This document shows, one piece after another, positions 1 through 8,399 of a DNA stretch of 64,000 nt (its first letter is position 1; every line of letters begins with the position of its first letter). Below the pieces are notes generated by a model, which saw only the letters and a program-made list of their open reading frames with translations, was not told where the DNA came from and did not search any database. This DNA is from Pseudobacter ginsenosidimutans. Lineage in GTDB: Bacteria; Bacteroidota; Bacteroidia; Chitinophagales; Chitinophagaceae. The translations under genes were made by a program, and so were the position numbers. The DNA lies in assembly GCF_007970185.1 (NCBI RefSeq), contig NZ_CP042431.1, positions 2,294,001 to 2,358,000 of the forward strand. Direction: 5' to 3'.

Positions 1-1068
1 TTCAGGTTTGATCTTCAACAGGCAGAAGATGCGCTCCTTCAATTCGAAAGGGAAACAGGAGATGTAAGCGGCATGCTCCGGGCGATGCCAGATAATGAGG
101 CGCAGGAGGCCATTACTCAAACATTGATTGCAGAGGCTATTAAAACATCTGCTATAGAAGGGGAATTCTTCAGCAGAAAGGATGTGGTGTCTTCTATTAA
201 AAATCGGTTAGGCCTTAATGTTACACCGGAAAATGTTAAGGATAAGAAAGCGCAGGGAGCGGCAGAATTGGTAGTTGATGTGCGTAACAGTTATGCAGAA
301 CCACTCACTGAGGATAAATTATTCGAATGGCATAAGGCTCTCCTGAAGCAGAGCAAGCATATAAATACAGGTGCCTGGAGGAAAGATGATGAGCCGACGC
401 AGGTGATCTCAGGAACGATTGGCCGGGAGACCATTCATTTTGAAGCCCCGCCATCGGCCCGTGTTCCTGAGGAAATGAACCGGTTTATCAATTGGTTCAA
501 TGATACAGCTCCTGGTGGAAAAAGAGAAATCAGGAATGCTCCAATACGGTCTGCGATTGCGCATCTGTATTTTGAAAGTATTCACCCCTTTGAAGATGGC
601 AATGGACGAATTGGCAGAGCAATTGCAGAGAAAGCATTATCTCAAACTATAGGGAGACCAGTGCTGTTGAGTCTTTCCGCTACCATTGAGCGGAATAAAA
701 AAGATTACTATGCTGCATTTGCAACTGCACAGAAAAGTAACGATATCACTGATTGGGTCATTTACTTCACCCAGGTGATACTACAAGCTCAACATGAAGC
801 CAAAAGCATGATTGAGCTTACTTTGAGTAAAACGAAGTTTTTTGATAGATATAAAGGCAGCCTAAATGAACGTCAATTAAAAGCCATCAACAAAATGCTG
901 GAAGCATTACCTGAAGGTTTTGAAGGTGGAATGACGGCAAAAAAATACATGAGTATCACGAGGGCCTCCAAAGCAACTGCCACCAGGGACCTGCAGGAGC
1001 TTTCTGAAAAAGGAGTATTGTTATCTCAGGGAGGAGGAAGAAGCATACACTATAACCTGAATATTTAA
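1..1068 (+). CDS. Fic family protein, class II (5' end outside window)
   Basis: Predicted Fic-domain enzyme that transfers AMP (or a related moiety) from a nucleotide to a target hydroxyl. The catalytic motif HPFEDGNGRIGR is complete at 583-618. An N-terminal self-inhibitory motif of the (S/T)xxxE(G/N) type, TSAIEG, lies at 145-162, which places it among class II Fic proteins. The C-terminal ~70 residues read like a winged-helix domain (SITRASKATATRDLQEL). The frame is open to the left edge. The 24 codons before the first ATG (73) fit the DUF4172 region that usually precedes Fic in this subfamily, so ATG 73 is probably not the start. The SUKH gene follows after 17 nt. Family assignment is secure; the target is unknown. 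Confidence 0.9.
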   Translation, partial: FRFDLQQAEDALLQFERETGDVSGMLRAMPDNEAQEAITQTLIAEAIKTSAIEGEFFSRKDVVSSIKNRLGLNVTPENVKDKKAQGAAELVVDVRNSYAEPLTEDKLFEWHKALLKQSKHINTGAWRKDDEPTQVISGTIGRETIHFEAPPSARVPEEMNRFINWFNDTAPGGKREIRNAPIRSAIAHLYFESIHPFEDGNGRIGRAIAEKALSQTIGRPVLLSLSATIERNKKDYYAAFATAQKSNDITDWVIYFTQVILQAQHEAKSMIELTLSKTKFFDRYKGSLNERQLKAINKMLEALPEGFEGGMTAKKYMSITRASKATATRDLQELSEKGVLLSQGGGRSIHYNLNI

Positions 1069-1085
1069 CCGAAAACCGATCGGTC

Positions 1086-1817
1086 ATGTCTCCACTACAG
1101 GCATTGAAGGAATTGCTGAACGATCAATTCAAATCAGAAGATGGCGAAGTATTCAAAGCTTCACCACACAAAGGACTTGGTATACCGGAGATCGATGCAC
1201 TGGCGCAGCATCTGCCGGGACAAAGATTGCCGGATGAGATCGCTGAACTACTCAGGTTTGCTTCAGGATTCGATTGTGAATTCTTTGAAGAGATCAGTTT
1301 TACCAATGTTGATGGATTTGCGCTTGAACATTTCTTTCCGAATATCGTAGAGCTGACAGGTGACGGACTTGGCAATTTCTGGCTACTGGATATAGATTAT
1401 CAGGGAAACTGGGGGCCTGTTTATTACACCTGCCATGATCCGGCTGTGATCATGAAGCAGGCAGAGAGTCTCACTGATTTCATTCAGCAGATCCACGGAT
1501 ATCTCCGGACAAATGAGGAGTCAGTATTCGGACAATTGTATGAACACAAAACTTATGAGATCTGGAAACAACCAGACGGAGGATTTATCACAGTAGAAAA
1601 AGCGAAAACATCAGGAGATAGAATCCTGAAGGAATTTGCCGATCAGCTGCCTCCGGACTACCTGATCGCCGATTTGCGGAACAAGCCTGTGGGCGCGGGT
1701 TTCGCCTGGGGGAAATATTATTCCATCATGGATAAGGAGAGCCGTTGCAAGGATCTTCCGCTCTGGGGCATCCAGCCTAAACGAAAGGGATTCTGGAGCC
1801 GGTTGTTTGGAAAATAA
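1086..1817 (+). CDS. SMI1/KNR4 (SUKH) family protein
   Basis: 243-residue soluble protein with no signal peptide. The segment LPDEIAELLRFASGF followed by a Trp/Asp-rich stretch (GNFWLLDIDYQGNWGPVYY) and a short helix ending in DFIQQIHGYL matches the order of motifs in SMI1/KNR4 proteins. SUKH proteins often act as immunity proteins against secreted or intracellular toxins; here the only neighbour is the Fic gene 17 nt upstream, in the same direction. The 10-nt palindrome ACCGATCGGT (1075-1084) sits directly before the ATG. The role as a Fic partner is inference; a housekeeping SUKH protein is the alternative. Confidence 0.65.
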   Translation: MSPLQALKELLNDQFKSEDGEVFKASPHKGLGIPEIDALAQHLPGQRLPDEIAELLRFASGFDCEFFEEISFTNVDGFALEHFFPNIVELTGDGLGNFWLLDIDYQGNWGPVYYTCHDPAVIMKQAESLTDFIQQIHGYLRTNEESVFGQLYEHKTYEIWKQPDGGFITVEKAKTSGDRILKEFADQLPPDYLIADLRNKPVGAGFAWGKYYSIMDKESRCKDLPLWGIQPKRKGFWSRLFGK

Positions 1818-1830
1818 ATGCACAAAAAAA

Positions 1831-1846
1831 GCCCGGAAAACCGGGC
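1831..1846. terminator. bidirectional hairpin terminator
   Basis: GCCCGG-AAAA-CCGGGC stem-loop with an A run on the left and a T-rich right side, lying between the convergent SUKH gene and the SGNH gene of the acylation operon. Confidence 0.8.
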
Positions 1847-1868
1847 CTTCTCATTTGTATACTAAACT

Positions 1869-2807
1869 TTACTTTGCCGACTGTTTTGCAATGTATTCGC
1901 CAATGAATTTCTGCGTTGCCAGTTCTGCTCCCCTTTTGTTCAGGTGCCCCTTCGTTCCAAAATATTTGAAATCGTAGTTGAGGTAGTCTCCCAAATAATA
2001 GAATTCCATTCCCTCTTTTTGGCAATATGCATTGAAATCGGCGAGATGCTGTTTGGCTTCAGCAGAAGTATCTGCGCGGCCTAACGGTAATGTAAACAAC
2101 ACAGGAGTAATATTGTTGTCTTTACAAACCTGAATGATCTTTTTGAAGTATTTGTAACCAGATCCGGATTCTTTCAACTGGAAGTCCAGGCTCACGGTCA
2201 TGGTATCTGTATTGTCGTAGTAATTGCCGTAATCGTAGCGGGATCCGCAGGTAGTATCGAAATCCGGTTTCATGTAATGCCCCCAGGTATCAGCGAAAAT
2301 ATGCGGGCCCCAGTAGTAATTGTATTCAGCGTATTTCCACATGGGTACATAGCGATCGAAGTACCACTTGATGCCATAGGGTTTGTAGAAACCGAAAACT
2401 TCAGGGTAGTTCATGTAGGGCATCATGCGGCCATCGGCAATATCTGCGAGCACTTCGGTATTGATAGCGCTGGGATTATCGATACAGAAGAAGAGTATTG
2501 GTGTTTTGTTCTTGTTCCTGTTGAAGAAGAGATCTGCTAATACGCTCTGTGTGCCGATGAGGCTTCCATCCAGGGAAATATTGATCCCTTTCTTTTGCAG
2601 CATACTGTCTGCAACGGCTACATCAAAGCCAACATAAGCGTGGGAAGCGCCCAGCGTCACATAATCGTAGTGCTGCTTTTGCTTCTGCATGATCCATTGG
2701 GTTTTGTACAGCATAGTGCTCTGGTATCTTTTCTCCATCCAGAAATGCAGTACAGTGGCGATCACTGCCAGTATAATCAATCCTGTGATAACATATTTGG
2801 GTCTCAT
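1869..2807 (-). CDS. membrane-anchored SGNH-like protein of the MBOAT operon
   Basis: 312 residues with an N-terminal membrane anchor (about residues 6-23) and a periplasmic domain. The motif GASH (Ser55) resembles SGNH block I, and GHLNKRGAE near His288 resembles the C-terminal His block. The residue three before that His, normally the catalytic Asp, is Thr, so the active site looks incomplete. It is the last gene of the operon, 6 nt after the MBOAT gene. By analogy with DltD, AlgJ/AlgX and PatB-type partners it could receive the acyl group from MBOAT and pass it to an envelope polymer. The family is inferred from short motifs and context; the substrate is unknown. Confidence 0.6.
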   Translation of the reverse strand: MRPKYVITGLIILAVIATVLHFWMEKRYQSTMLYKTQWIMQKQKQHYDYVTLGASHAYVGFDVAVADSMLQKKGINISLDGSLIGTQSVLADLFFNRNKNKTPILFFCIDNPSAINTEVLADIADGRMMPYMNYPEVFGFYKPYGIKWYFDRYVPMWKYAEYNYYWGPHIFADTWGHYMKPDFDTTCGSRYDYGNYYDNTDTMTVSLDFQLKESGSGYKYFKKIIQVCKDNNITPVLFTLPLGRADTSAEAKQHLADFNAYCQKEGMEFYYLGDYLNYDFKYFGTKGHLNKRGAELATQKFIGEYIAKQSAK

Positions 2808-2813
2808 GATCGC

Positions 2814-4256
2814 TTAGAATTGAAAGTAAATAAAGCTTTGTGCATTCTTGAAAGAACCGAAAAATACGAACAGGAGGAACATGTATCCGAACACCGCGTA
2901 GCGGAGTGTGATATTGCCCTCATATTTTTCTTTCCATTTTTCATTTCTCCAGAATTTCTCCAGGATCAGGAAATTGATCAGCACAAACACGCCTACCAGC
3001 AGTGAGTAACGGATGGCGGCGGTGAATGTGGGGAACTGGGCGATGAAATTCTCATAGTTGAAGATCCCTTTGATCACACGGAATGCGGTGGCAAAGGAAT
3101 CGGCCCTGAAGAAGATCCACACAAACTGCAGGAAAAGGAAAACGAGCAATTGGCTGAGGCCATTGTTGAGCCAGAGCGGCATTTTGCTGAATGTTTTCTT
3201 TCTCCATTTCTTGGTCCAGAATTCATAGCTCATGGCGATGCCGTGCAGCAATCCCCAGATGATGAAGGGCCAGCCGGCGCCGTGCCAGAGGCCGCTGATG
3301 AAAAAGGTGAAACAGAGCCCGAATACCACGGCCCATTTGCCCCAGTCGCGGCGATTGATCACGATCGGCGTATACAGGTAATCGTTAAACCAGGTAGACA
3401 ATGATATATGCCACCTGCGCCAGTAGTCGGTAATGCTTTTTGCCTGGAAGGGGTAGTTGAAGTTCTTCATCAGCGTGAAACCCATTACCCTGGCCGACCC
3501 CAATGCAATGTCCGAATAACCGGAAAAGTCGCAATAGATCTGATAGGCAAAGAAGAAGGTACCGATGAACACCCAGATGGTATTGTAACCGTAAGCGCCG
3601 CCATACATGGCATCCACCACAATGGAGAGCCTGTCTGCGATCACCACTTTCTTGAACAGTCCCCATGCCATGAGGCGAAGGCCGCTCATGACGCGGTCAT
3701 AATCCCAGGTCATCTTTTGATGCATCTGGTGCAGGATATTCTGGGGCCTTTCGATAGGGCCGGCCACTAACTGCGGGTAGAACATCACGTACAGGGAATA
3801 GATACCAAAATGTCTTTCCGCTTTCTGATTGCCGCGGAATACCTCGATGGTATAGCTCATGGCCTGGAAAGTGTGGAAGCTCAAACCGATGGGCAGGATA
3901 ATGGTGAGATAAGGTATCTGGTTTTCGTATCCGAAAAGATTGCAGAGACCGGTGATGTTATCGTTGATGAAGTTGTAATATTTGAAGATCGCCAGTACGC
4001 CGATATTGGCCACGAGACTGAGTACCAGGAACCGTTTCCGTAGCGCCGGCGTTTTGGCGGATTCGATCCAGATGCCTGCGTAGTAGTCGATCACGATGGT
4101 GAAGCCCAGGATCAGGATGTACTCCGGTTTAAAGAACATGTAGAATCCACAGCTCGCGATCAGCAGTAAGAGCCAGCGCCACTTATGGGACAGGCCGAAA
4201 TACAGGGTAGTGACAAAAACAAAAAATATTAAAAACTCAATCGAATTGAATAACAT
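2814..4256 (-). CDS. MBOAT family O-acyltransferase (AlgI/DltB-like)
   Basis: 480-residue polytopic inner-membrane protein. The MBOAT signature is clear: YWRRWHISLSTWF at about 279-290 and the catalytic His325 in SGLWHGAGWPFIIWG. AlgI- and DltB-type MBOAT proteins move an acyl group across the membrane to an extracytoplasmic acceptor. It lies between an acyl carrier protein gene (27 nt upstream) and the SGNH-like gene (6 nt downstream). That makes a carrier-bound acyl group the likely donor, as in D-alanylation by DltB, rather than acetyl-CoA. Length and topology are normal for the family. Confidence 0.92.
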   Translation of the reverse strand: MLFNSIEFLIFFVFVTTLYFGLSHKWRWLLLLIASCGFYMFFKPEYILILGFTIVIDYYAGIWIESAKTPALRKRFLVLSLVANIGVLAIFKYYNFINDNITGLCNLFGYENQIPYLTIILPIGLSFHTFQAMSYTIEVFRGNQKAERHFGIYSLYVMFYPQLVAGPIERPQNILHQMHQKMTWDYDRVMSGLRLMAWGLFKKVVIADRLSIVVDAMYGGAYGYNTIWVFIGTFFFAYQIYCDFSGYSDIALGSARVMGFTLMKNFNYPFQAKSITDYWRRWHISLSTWFNDYLYTPIVINRRDWGKWAVVFGLCFTFFISGLWHGAGWPFIIWGLLHGIAMSYEFWTKKWRKKTFSKMPLWLNNGLSQLLVFLFLQFVWIFFRADSFATAFRVIKGIFNYENFIAQFPTFTAAIRYSLLVGVFVLINFLILEKFWRNEKWKEKYEGNITLRYAVFGYMFLLFVFFGSFKNAQSFIYFQF

Positions 4257-4283
4257 TCATCCGGTTTAAAGGGTTTACAGATA

Positions 4284-4529
4284 CTATGCAGCCAGTTTGC
4301 TCTTTACGGCATTGGCCATATCGCCTACATTCTTCCAGCTCTGGATCTCGGAGGCGGTGAATTTTATTTTGAAATGTTTTTCAATTGCTACTACCAGTTG
4401 GATATGATACAGACTGTCCCACTCTTCGATATCAGCCGCGGTGGTTGTTTCCGTGAGCCTGATATCCTCATTGTCCAGTACGTCCACAAAGATCTCGTTC
4501 AACTTTTCCAGAATCTGTTGCTGTTCCAT
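4284..4529 (-). CDS. acyl carrier protein
   Basis: 81-residue acidic protein with the phosphopantetheine attachment motif WDSL (Ser39) at the start of helix II. It is stand-alone and not next to fatty-acid genes. Instead it lies between the FkbH-like gene (6 nt upstream) and the MBOAT gene. It should carry the group made by the FkbH-like enzyme and present it to MBOAT, the role DltC plays in teichoic acid D-alanylation. ACP identity is firm; the cargo is inferred from neighbours. Confidence 0.92.
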   Translation of the reverse strand: MEQQQILEKLNEIFVDVLDNEDIRLTETTTAADIEEWDSLYHIQLVVAIEKHFKIKFTASEIQSWKNVGDMANAVKSKLAA

Positions 4530-4535
4530 ATTGTG

Positions 4536-6275
4536 TTATTTTCTTTTGATGTATACTTTTTTATCGTTGGGGTATTGATCAACCTGGAGTGCGTAGTTAT
4601 TCTCACTGGTGCTTTTGAATCCCAGTTTTGAATAATGTTCTTTCACCAGTTCATTCTTTTTGGTGGGGATGTATTCTCCGGTGATCTCTCTGAAACCTGC
4701 GTCCTGCGCCTGTTGCAGGATATTCTGCAAAGTGAATACTTCCATGCCTCTTTTCAGTACGCGGCAGCTCATGATCCAGCTATCTACAAAAAGTGTATTG
4801 TTTTCCTTTTTTTCCAGGATCACAAATGCGATCAGGCCATAATCCCCATAAATGTCTTTCAGCGAAAAGCTGAGGGTAAGATGATCCGGGGATTGCGCAA
4901 TACGTCTGATATCTTCTTCAGTATATCTCACTGTACGGAGATTGAACTGGTTGCTGCGTTGCGATAACTGCGCGATGCGTGGAATAGTGAAATTATCGAA
5001 AGGTTTCACTTCACATTCCATGCCCAGGCTGGCGAGGAATTCATCTTCGTTGGCGAAGCTTTTTTGCAGGATGTTGCGATTGGCTTCTTCCTGGTATTGT
5101 TTGGTGCGTTGTTCATCCTCTTCCGTGAAACTGGCTGTTTCGAAGAGGTTGAGGGTACGCAGGTAGGGCATGTATTCTGCAGGATCTTCGGGCAGATCGG
5201 GAACAGTAATATCAGGGATATTCTGTTTTACCATTTCTCTTTCGAAAGGGTTATCGTCCAGGAAGACCATGGAATCGAAACCGATATTGAGGATGCCCTG
5301 GATATGCCGGATATTGTCAACCTTGGTTTCCCAGTTGGCAACAAAAACGGCAATGTCTTCCAGGCGTAGTTTCATATCCGGGTGACTGATGAAAGGCTCT
5401 TTGGCGATGCTTTCTGTGTTCTTGCTGCAAACGGCGATGATGATGCCACGTTTCTTGAGCTCTTTTGCCCAGAGCTGCAGATCGGTAAAAGCCTTACCCA
5501 GACCGAGGTCTCCGATCTGAATGCCTTCCATGCCGTCATCCCCGATGATGCCGCCCCAGGTGGTATTGTCGAGGTCCAGGATCAGGCATTTCTTGAAGCT
5601 GCCCGCGATGGCCTGGATCACTTTATGCAGTTGCTCAGCCAGGTCAGGGAGTATATCGATGCTGAAAACCATGTCTGCACTGATATACATTTTGGCGTCT
5701 GTGAGCTGGGCGTATCCTTTCTGCGCAACAAGTGCGGCCAGGTCTACCAGGAACAGGTTTTTGAATTCCTGTGCCAGGTCCATGAGCCCGATATTGAGCC
5801 TGCGCAACTGGTATAAGAAAGAGGAAGGTGTTTTTGTGCTGAAGTTTCCGAACACGCCATCATTGAGTTCGGGGAAAGTGTTGAAGATCACACGGGTCTT
5901 CAGCTGGCTGTTGATCTGCTGGCAGAGATTTTTCGCATAAGCAGTCTGGTTAGCGCCGAACTGTGATTTTTCTTCGCCTGAAAGGGAATAGAATTTCTTC
6001 AGCAGTTTCTCGGAACTGCGGAGGATGATCACGTAATCGGGCTTGCTTTCGTACAGTTCAGAACCCGGGTCAAAAACCTGGAGGTCTATCTGGTTGTAGT
6101 CTGCTTCAAAAATATCGTAATGGATACCTTCAGCAATGCCGTATCCTTTGAGCGCCTGGTGAATGAACTGTGAGGCGGAATCTGCCACGATAGCAACACG
6201 GATGGTCTTCAATCCATCCAGGGGCTTTTTGAGAAATTTCTTTAATGCAATAAAACTCCGGTTATCAGGTGCCAT
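4536..6275 (-). CDS. FkbH-like HAD-IIIC family enzyme
   Basis: 579 residues. An N-terminal region of about 220 residues is followed by a HAD domain with the nucleophile motif LDLDNTTWGG (Asp234) and the loop FLDDNPFER, characteristic of FkbH. The C-terminal ~150 residues resemble a GNAT fold. Characterised FkbH proteins dephosphorylate 1,3-bisphosphoglycerate and load D-glycerate onto an ACP thiol; an ACP gene lies 6 nt downstream. It is the first gene of the four-gene operon, with no gene for 380 nt upstream, so the promoter should lie there. In this setting the natural prediction is glyceryl-ACP formation for an MBOAT, not polyketide extender supply. The product is inference. Confidence 0.85.
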   Translation of the reverse strand: MAPDNRSFIALKKFLKKPLDGLKTIRVAIVADSASQFIHQALKGYGIAEGIHYDIFEADYNQIDLQVFDPGSELYESKPDYVIILRSSEKLLKKFYSLSGEEKSQFGANQTAYAKNLCQQINSQLKTRVIFNTFPELNDGVFGNFSTKTPSSFLYQLRRLNIGLMDLAQEFKNLFLVDLAALVAQKGYAQLTDAKMYISADMVFSIDILPDLAEQLHKVIQAIAGSFKKCLILDLDNTTWGGIIGDDGMEGIQIGDLGLGKAFTDLQLWAKELKKRGIIIAVCSKNTESIAKEPFISHPDMKLRLEDIAVFVANWETKVDNIRHIQGILNIGFDSMVFLDDNPFEREMVKQNIPDITVPDLPEDPAEYMPYLRTLNLFETASFTEEDEQRTKQYQEEANRNILQKSFANEDEFLASLGMECEVKPFDNFTIPRIAQLSQRSNQFNLRTVRYTEEDIRRIAQSPDHLTLSFSLKDIYGDYGLIAFVILEKKENNTLFVDSWIMSCRVLKRGMEVFTLQNILQQAQDAGFREITGEYIPTKKNELVKEHYSKLGFKSTSENNYALQVDQYPNDKKVYIKRK

Positions 6276-6658
6276 ATGCTATGATTCAAATGTCGGATCA
6301 CGATTATTTGTAATATCATCAACAGGAAGACCTATAGGAATTTTCTATGCTATAACTCAGGAGGATGCTGAAATATTGCAAGATTAAAGAGGTGTTGCCT
6401 GTATTAGCATTTCATGGTATAGGAGATTAATGAAAAGGCTATTCTATAGGCTATCAGCAGGCTGCGAAGATAATATATAAGATCACAAGGAACAAGGGGA
6501 GGCTTCAAATAGCAAGGTGATTGGGGTGTTTTGCCCGTATCCGGCCAGTGTTTTGCCCCAAAATGAAATTTTGGCACATTTTCTGGGTATACTGCAACTT
6601 ATCTGGACAGTGTGTTTTGGTTTAACCTTTACCCTTAATAAACCCAAACCGGACGGTT
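6276..6658. other. intergenic region between the acylation operon and the 40-aa lipoprotein gene
   Basis: No convincing coding frame apart from the small gene that follows. It should contain divergent promoters for the FkbH operon and the lipoprotein. No full TTG/TAnnTTTG pair was found. A short inverted repeat CCAAAA-TGAAA-TTTTGG lies at 6558-6574. Confidence 0.4.
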
Positions 6659-6781
6659 ATGAAAAAACTCCAATTACTGGCGCTATTAGCGCTGGTGCTA
6701 TTCGCTTCCTCCTGCAATCGCTACATTACCACTTACGAAGCCGCAAATGGAAAGGCCAAATGCGGGAGGTATATTAAGTAG
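6659..6781 (+). CDS. 40-residue lipoprotein, unknown function
   Basis: Short frame starting ATGAAAAAACTC and ending TAG. The product begins MKKLQLLALLALVLF and continues to a lipobox-like ASSC, followed by about 20 residues ending in KCGRYIK. The classical signal II layout (two Lys, hydrophobic run, Cys19) and a strong terminator 80 nt downstream support a real gene despite its size. A second Cys near the C-terminus could form a disulphide or bind a ligand. No family recognised. Confidence 0.6.
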   Translation: MKKLQLLALLALVLFASSCNRYITTYEAANGKAKCGRYIK

Positions 6782-6862
6782 CTCCTTCCATACAGCAAAA
6801 CCTTGGACATTAATCATTGAACCTTACTGGTACTTGTCGAATGTGGTTGACAGGTATCAATT

Positions 6863-6896
6863 AAAACGCGCGGCCTGAAATATGGCCACGCGTTTT
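6863..6896 (+). terminator. strong hairpin terminator
   Basis: Stem AAAACGCG.GGCC pairs with GGCC.CGCGTTTT around an 8-nt loop, followed by a T run. Ends the transcript of the 40-residue lipoprotein gene and faces the convergent secreted-protein gene. Confidence 0.85.
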
Positions 6897-6915
6897 TTAA
6901 TGATGATCATTCACA

Positions 6916-8306
6916 TTATTGAATGATAAAAATGCAGGGTTTATAGGTTGATGCTCCGAGGTCTTTGTAATAAAAGGAAGTAAAAAAAAGTTCAGTATTG
7001 TAAAGTTTGAAAGGTTTTGCAGGTGCTAAGTGATGATAAGGATCGCTATAGACTCCTGCAATTGTTCTTGTTAAAGTACCGTCTGGTGTAATGTTTACCA
7101 CATAAGTATTGTTTCCTCGGGGCCACTTGCCTGAAACGTCAACCCATTTTCTTTTTGATTCTTCATGGGTATTGATGTTAGTTTCATTGTCATTATAAAA
7201 AATGTAAATACCTTTTGAATTGTGAAATGTGGCAATAGAGCCAGTGTAAATCTGGTAATCGTATTCTATTTGATTTACAGGAATGTGTTTTATCCAATTT
7301 ATCGAATTATCTGCCGAGATACTTAAGGCATAAACGCTTTTCCCATAAGATCTGTAATAGGTGCGAAAAGAACCACTAAGCTGAGAATTTCCAGAAATCG
7401 TATAATACCTTTGCATTACGAGGTATTTAGTTCCATCCGGATTAACAATTGAATTGATTGTATTCGAAAAAGGTAATCCATTCGTTTTTAGAGCCAGCAA
7501 TACAGGATCAGTAACAGTATTCCAGAAGGAAGCATTTGCCAGTTCAGTTTCTCTGATATTGGTTAGCTTTTTCTGGGTTATATTGAAATCTCCTGAAATG
7601 ATGTATTTGTATTCTTCATTATTTGTTTTGGACAGAAGTCCTGTAAAGCTGATCCCTTCCTTTGTAACATTCCAGATAGTGCTTCCAATCTGACCTTCAG
7701 GAAGGTTATTGAGGTATGCGGTCTCTGCTTTCCCGGATTTTCCAGTTTATATGTAAAGGGGCGAATTGTCTTCATCTCTTTATCAAAAATCACTCCGTCA
7801 AATATTTGGTGTTTTTTTCTCGAAACAGTGTATGAAGAAATTGCGAAACCATATGCACTGTCAGCTGAATAACCTTTGTAAAAATAATCGGAGTTACTGT
7901 TTACTTTATAAACTCCAATAGGTGGTACTTTAAATTGACCTGTTTCTAAATTCAGGTCTGCAACAAATACCTGATTCTTTTTTTCAAAAAAGACCTGTGC
8001 TGAACCTGCTCCTTCAAGTATACCGAGAAAATTATTGTACTTTAATCCCTCCACTATTGCAGAATGCCGGATGTTCAGATTCTCATCATAGATGGTATAT
8101 TGTGCTTTCGCAGTGTTTCTGTCTGACGAAAATACTCCATGTGGCCCAGCATAATCGAGTACAGCATAAAGGCCCGGCCCAGGCTTGATAAATTCGTGTA
8201 GATAATCCTTCCTTGTTTCTGTGAATTCTTTGAACGAAGTCAACTGTGCAGCAGAAGAGATAAAAAGGATTGTCAGAGATAATACGCTAATGATTTTCTT
8301 TTTCAT
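6916..8306 (-). pseudogene. secreted protein of unknown function, frameshifted
   Basis: Two frames form one gene. The 5' part (8306 to about 7745) starts with a signal peptide, MKKKIISVLSLTILFISSAAQ. The 3' part runs to 6916 in another frame. The continuation is seamless if the frame changes around 7735-7750, where the sense strand has short runs of A and G: LENPGK in one frame is followed by ETAYLNNLPEGQIGST in the other. The total of 1391 nt is one base short of a multiple of three, so one missing base explains it; the repaired product would be about 463 residues. No family recognised; repeated short strands suggest a beta-rich fold. It may be a real pseudogene or an assembly indel. Confidence 0.7.
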
Positions 8307-8352
8307 ATGGTTTAGGTGCTAATTTTTTCAGTTCGGCAAAATAAATAAAAAG

Positions 8353-8379
8353 TGCCGGCCGAAAAATTTTCAACCGGCA
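8353..8379 (-). terminator. hairpin terminator of the two-lipoprotein operon
   Basis: TGCCGG and CCGGCA arms flank an A/T-rich loop that can itself pair (AAAATTTT). On the minus strand the stem is followed by a T5 run (plus-strand 8347-8351). Confidence 0.7.
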
Positions 8380-8399
8380 TCTAAATACTTTCAGGCTTC

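Noticed and set aside
6517-6777. An 86-codon frame across the 40-residue lipoprotein gene
   Set aside because: It overlaps the lipoprotein in another frame and lacks a signal or family; the lipoprotein reading is more coherent.
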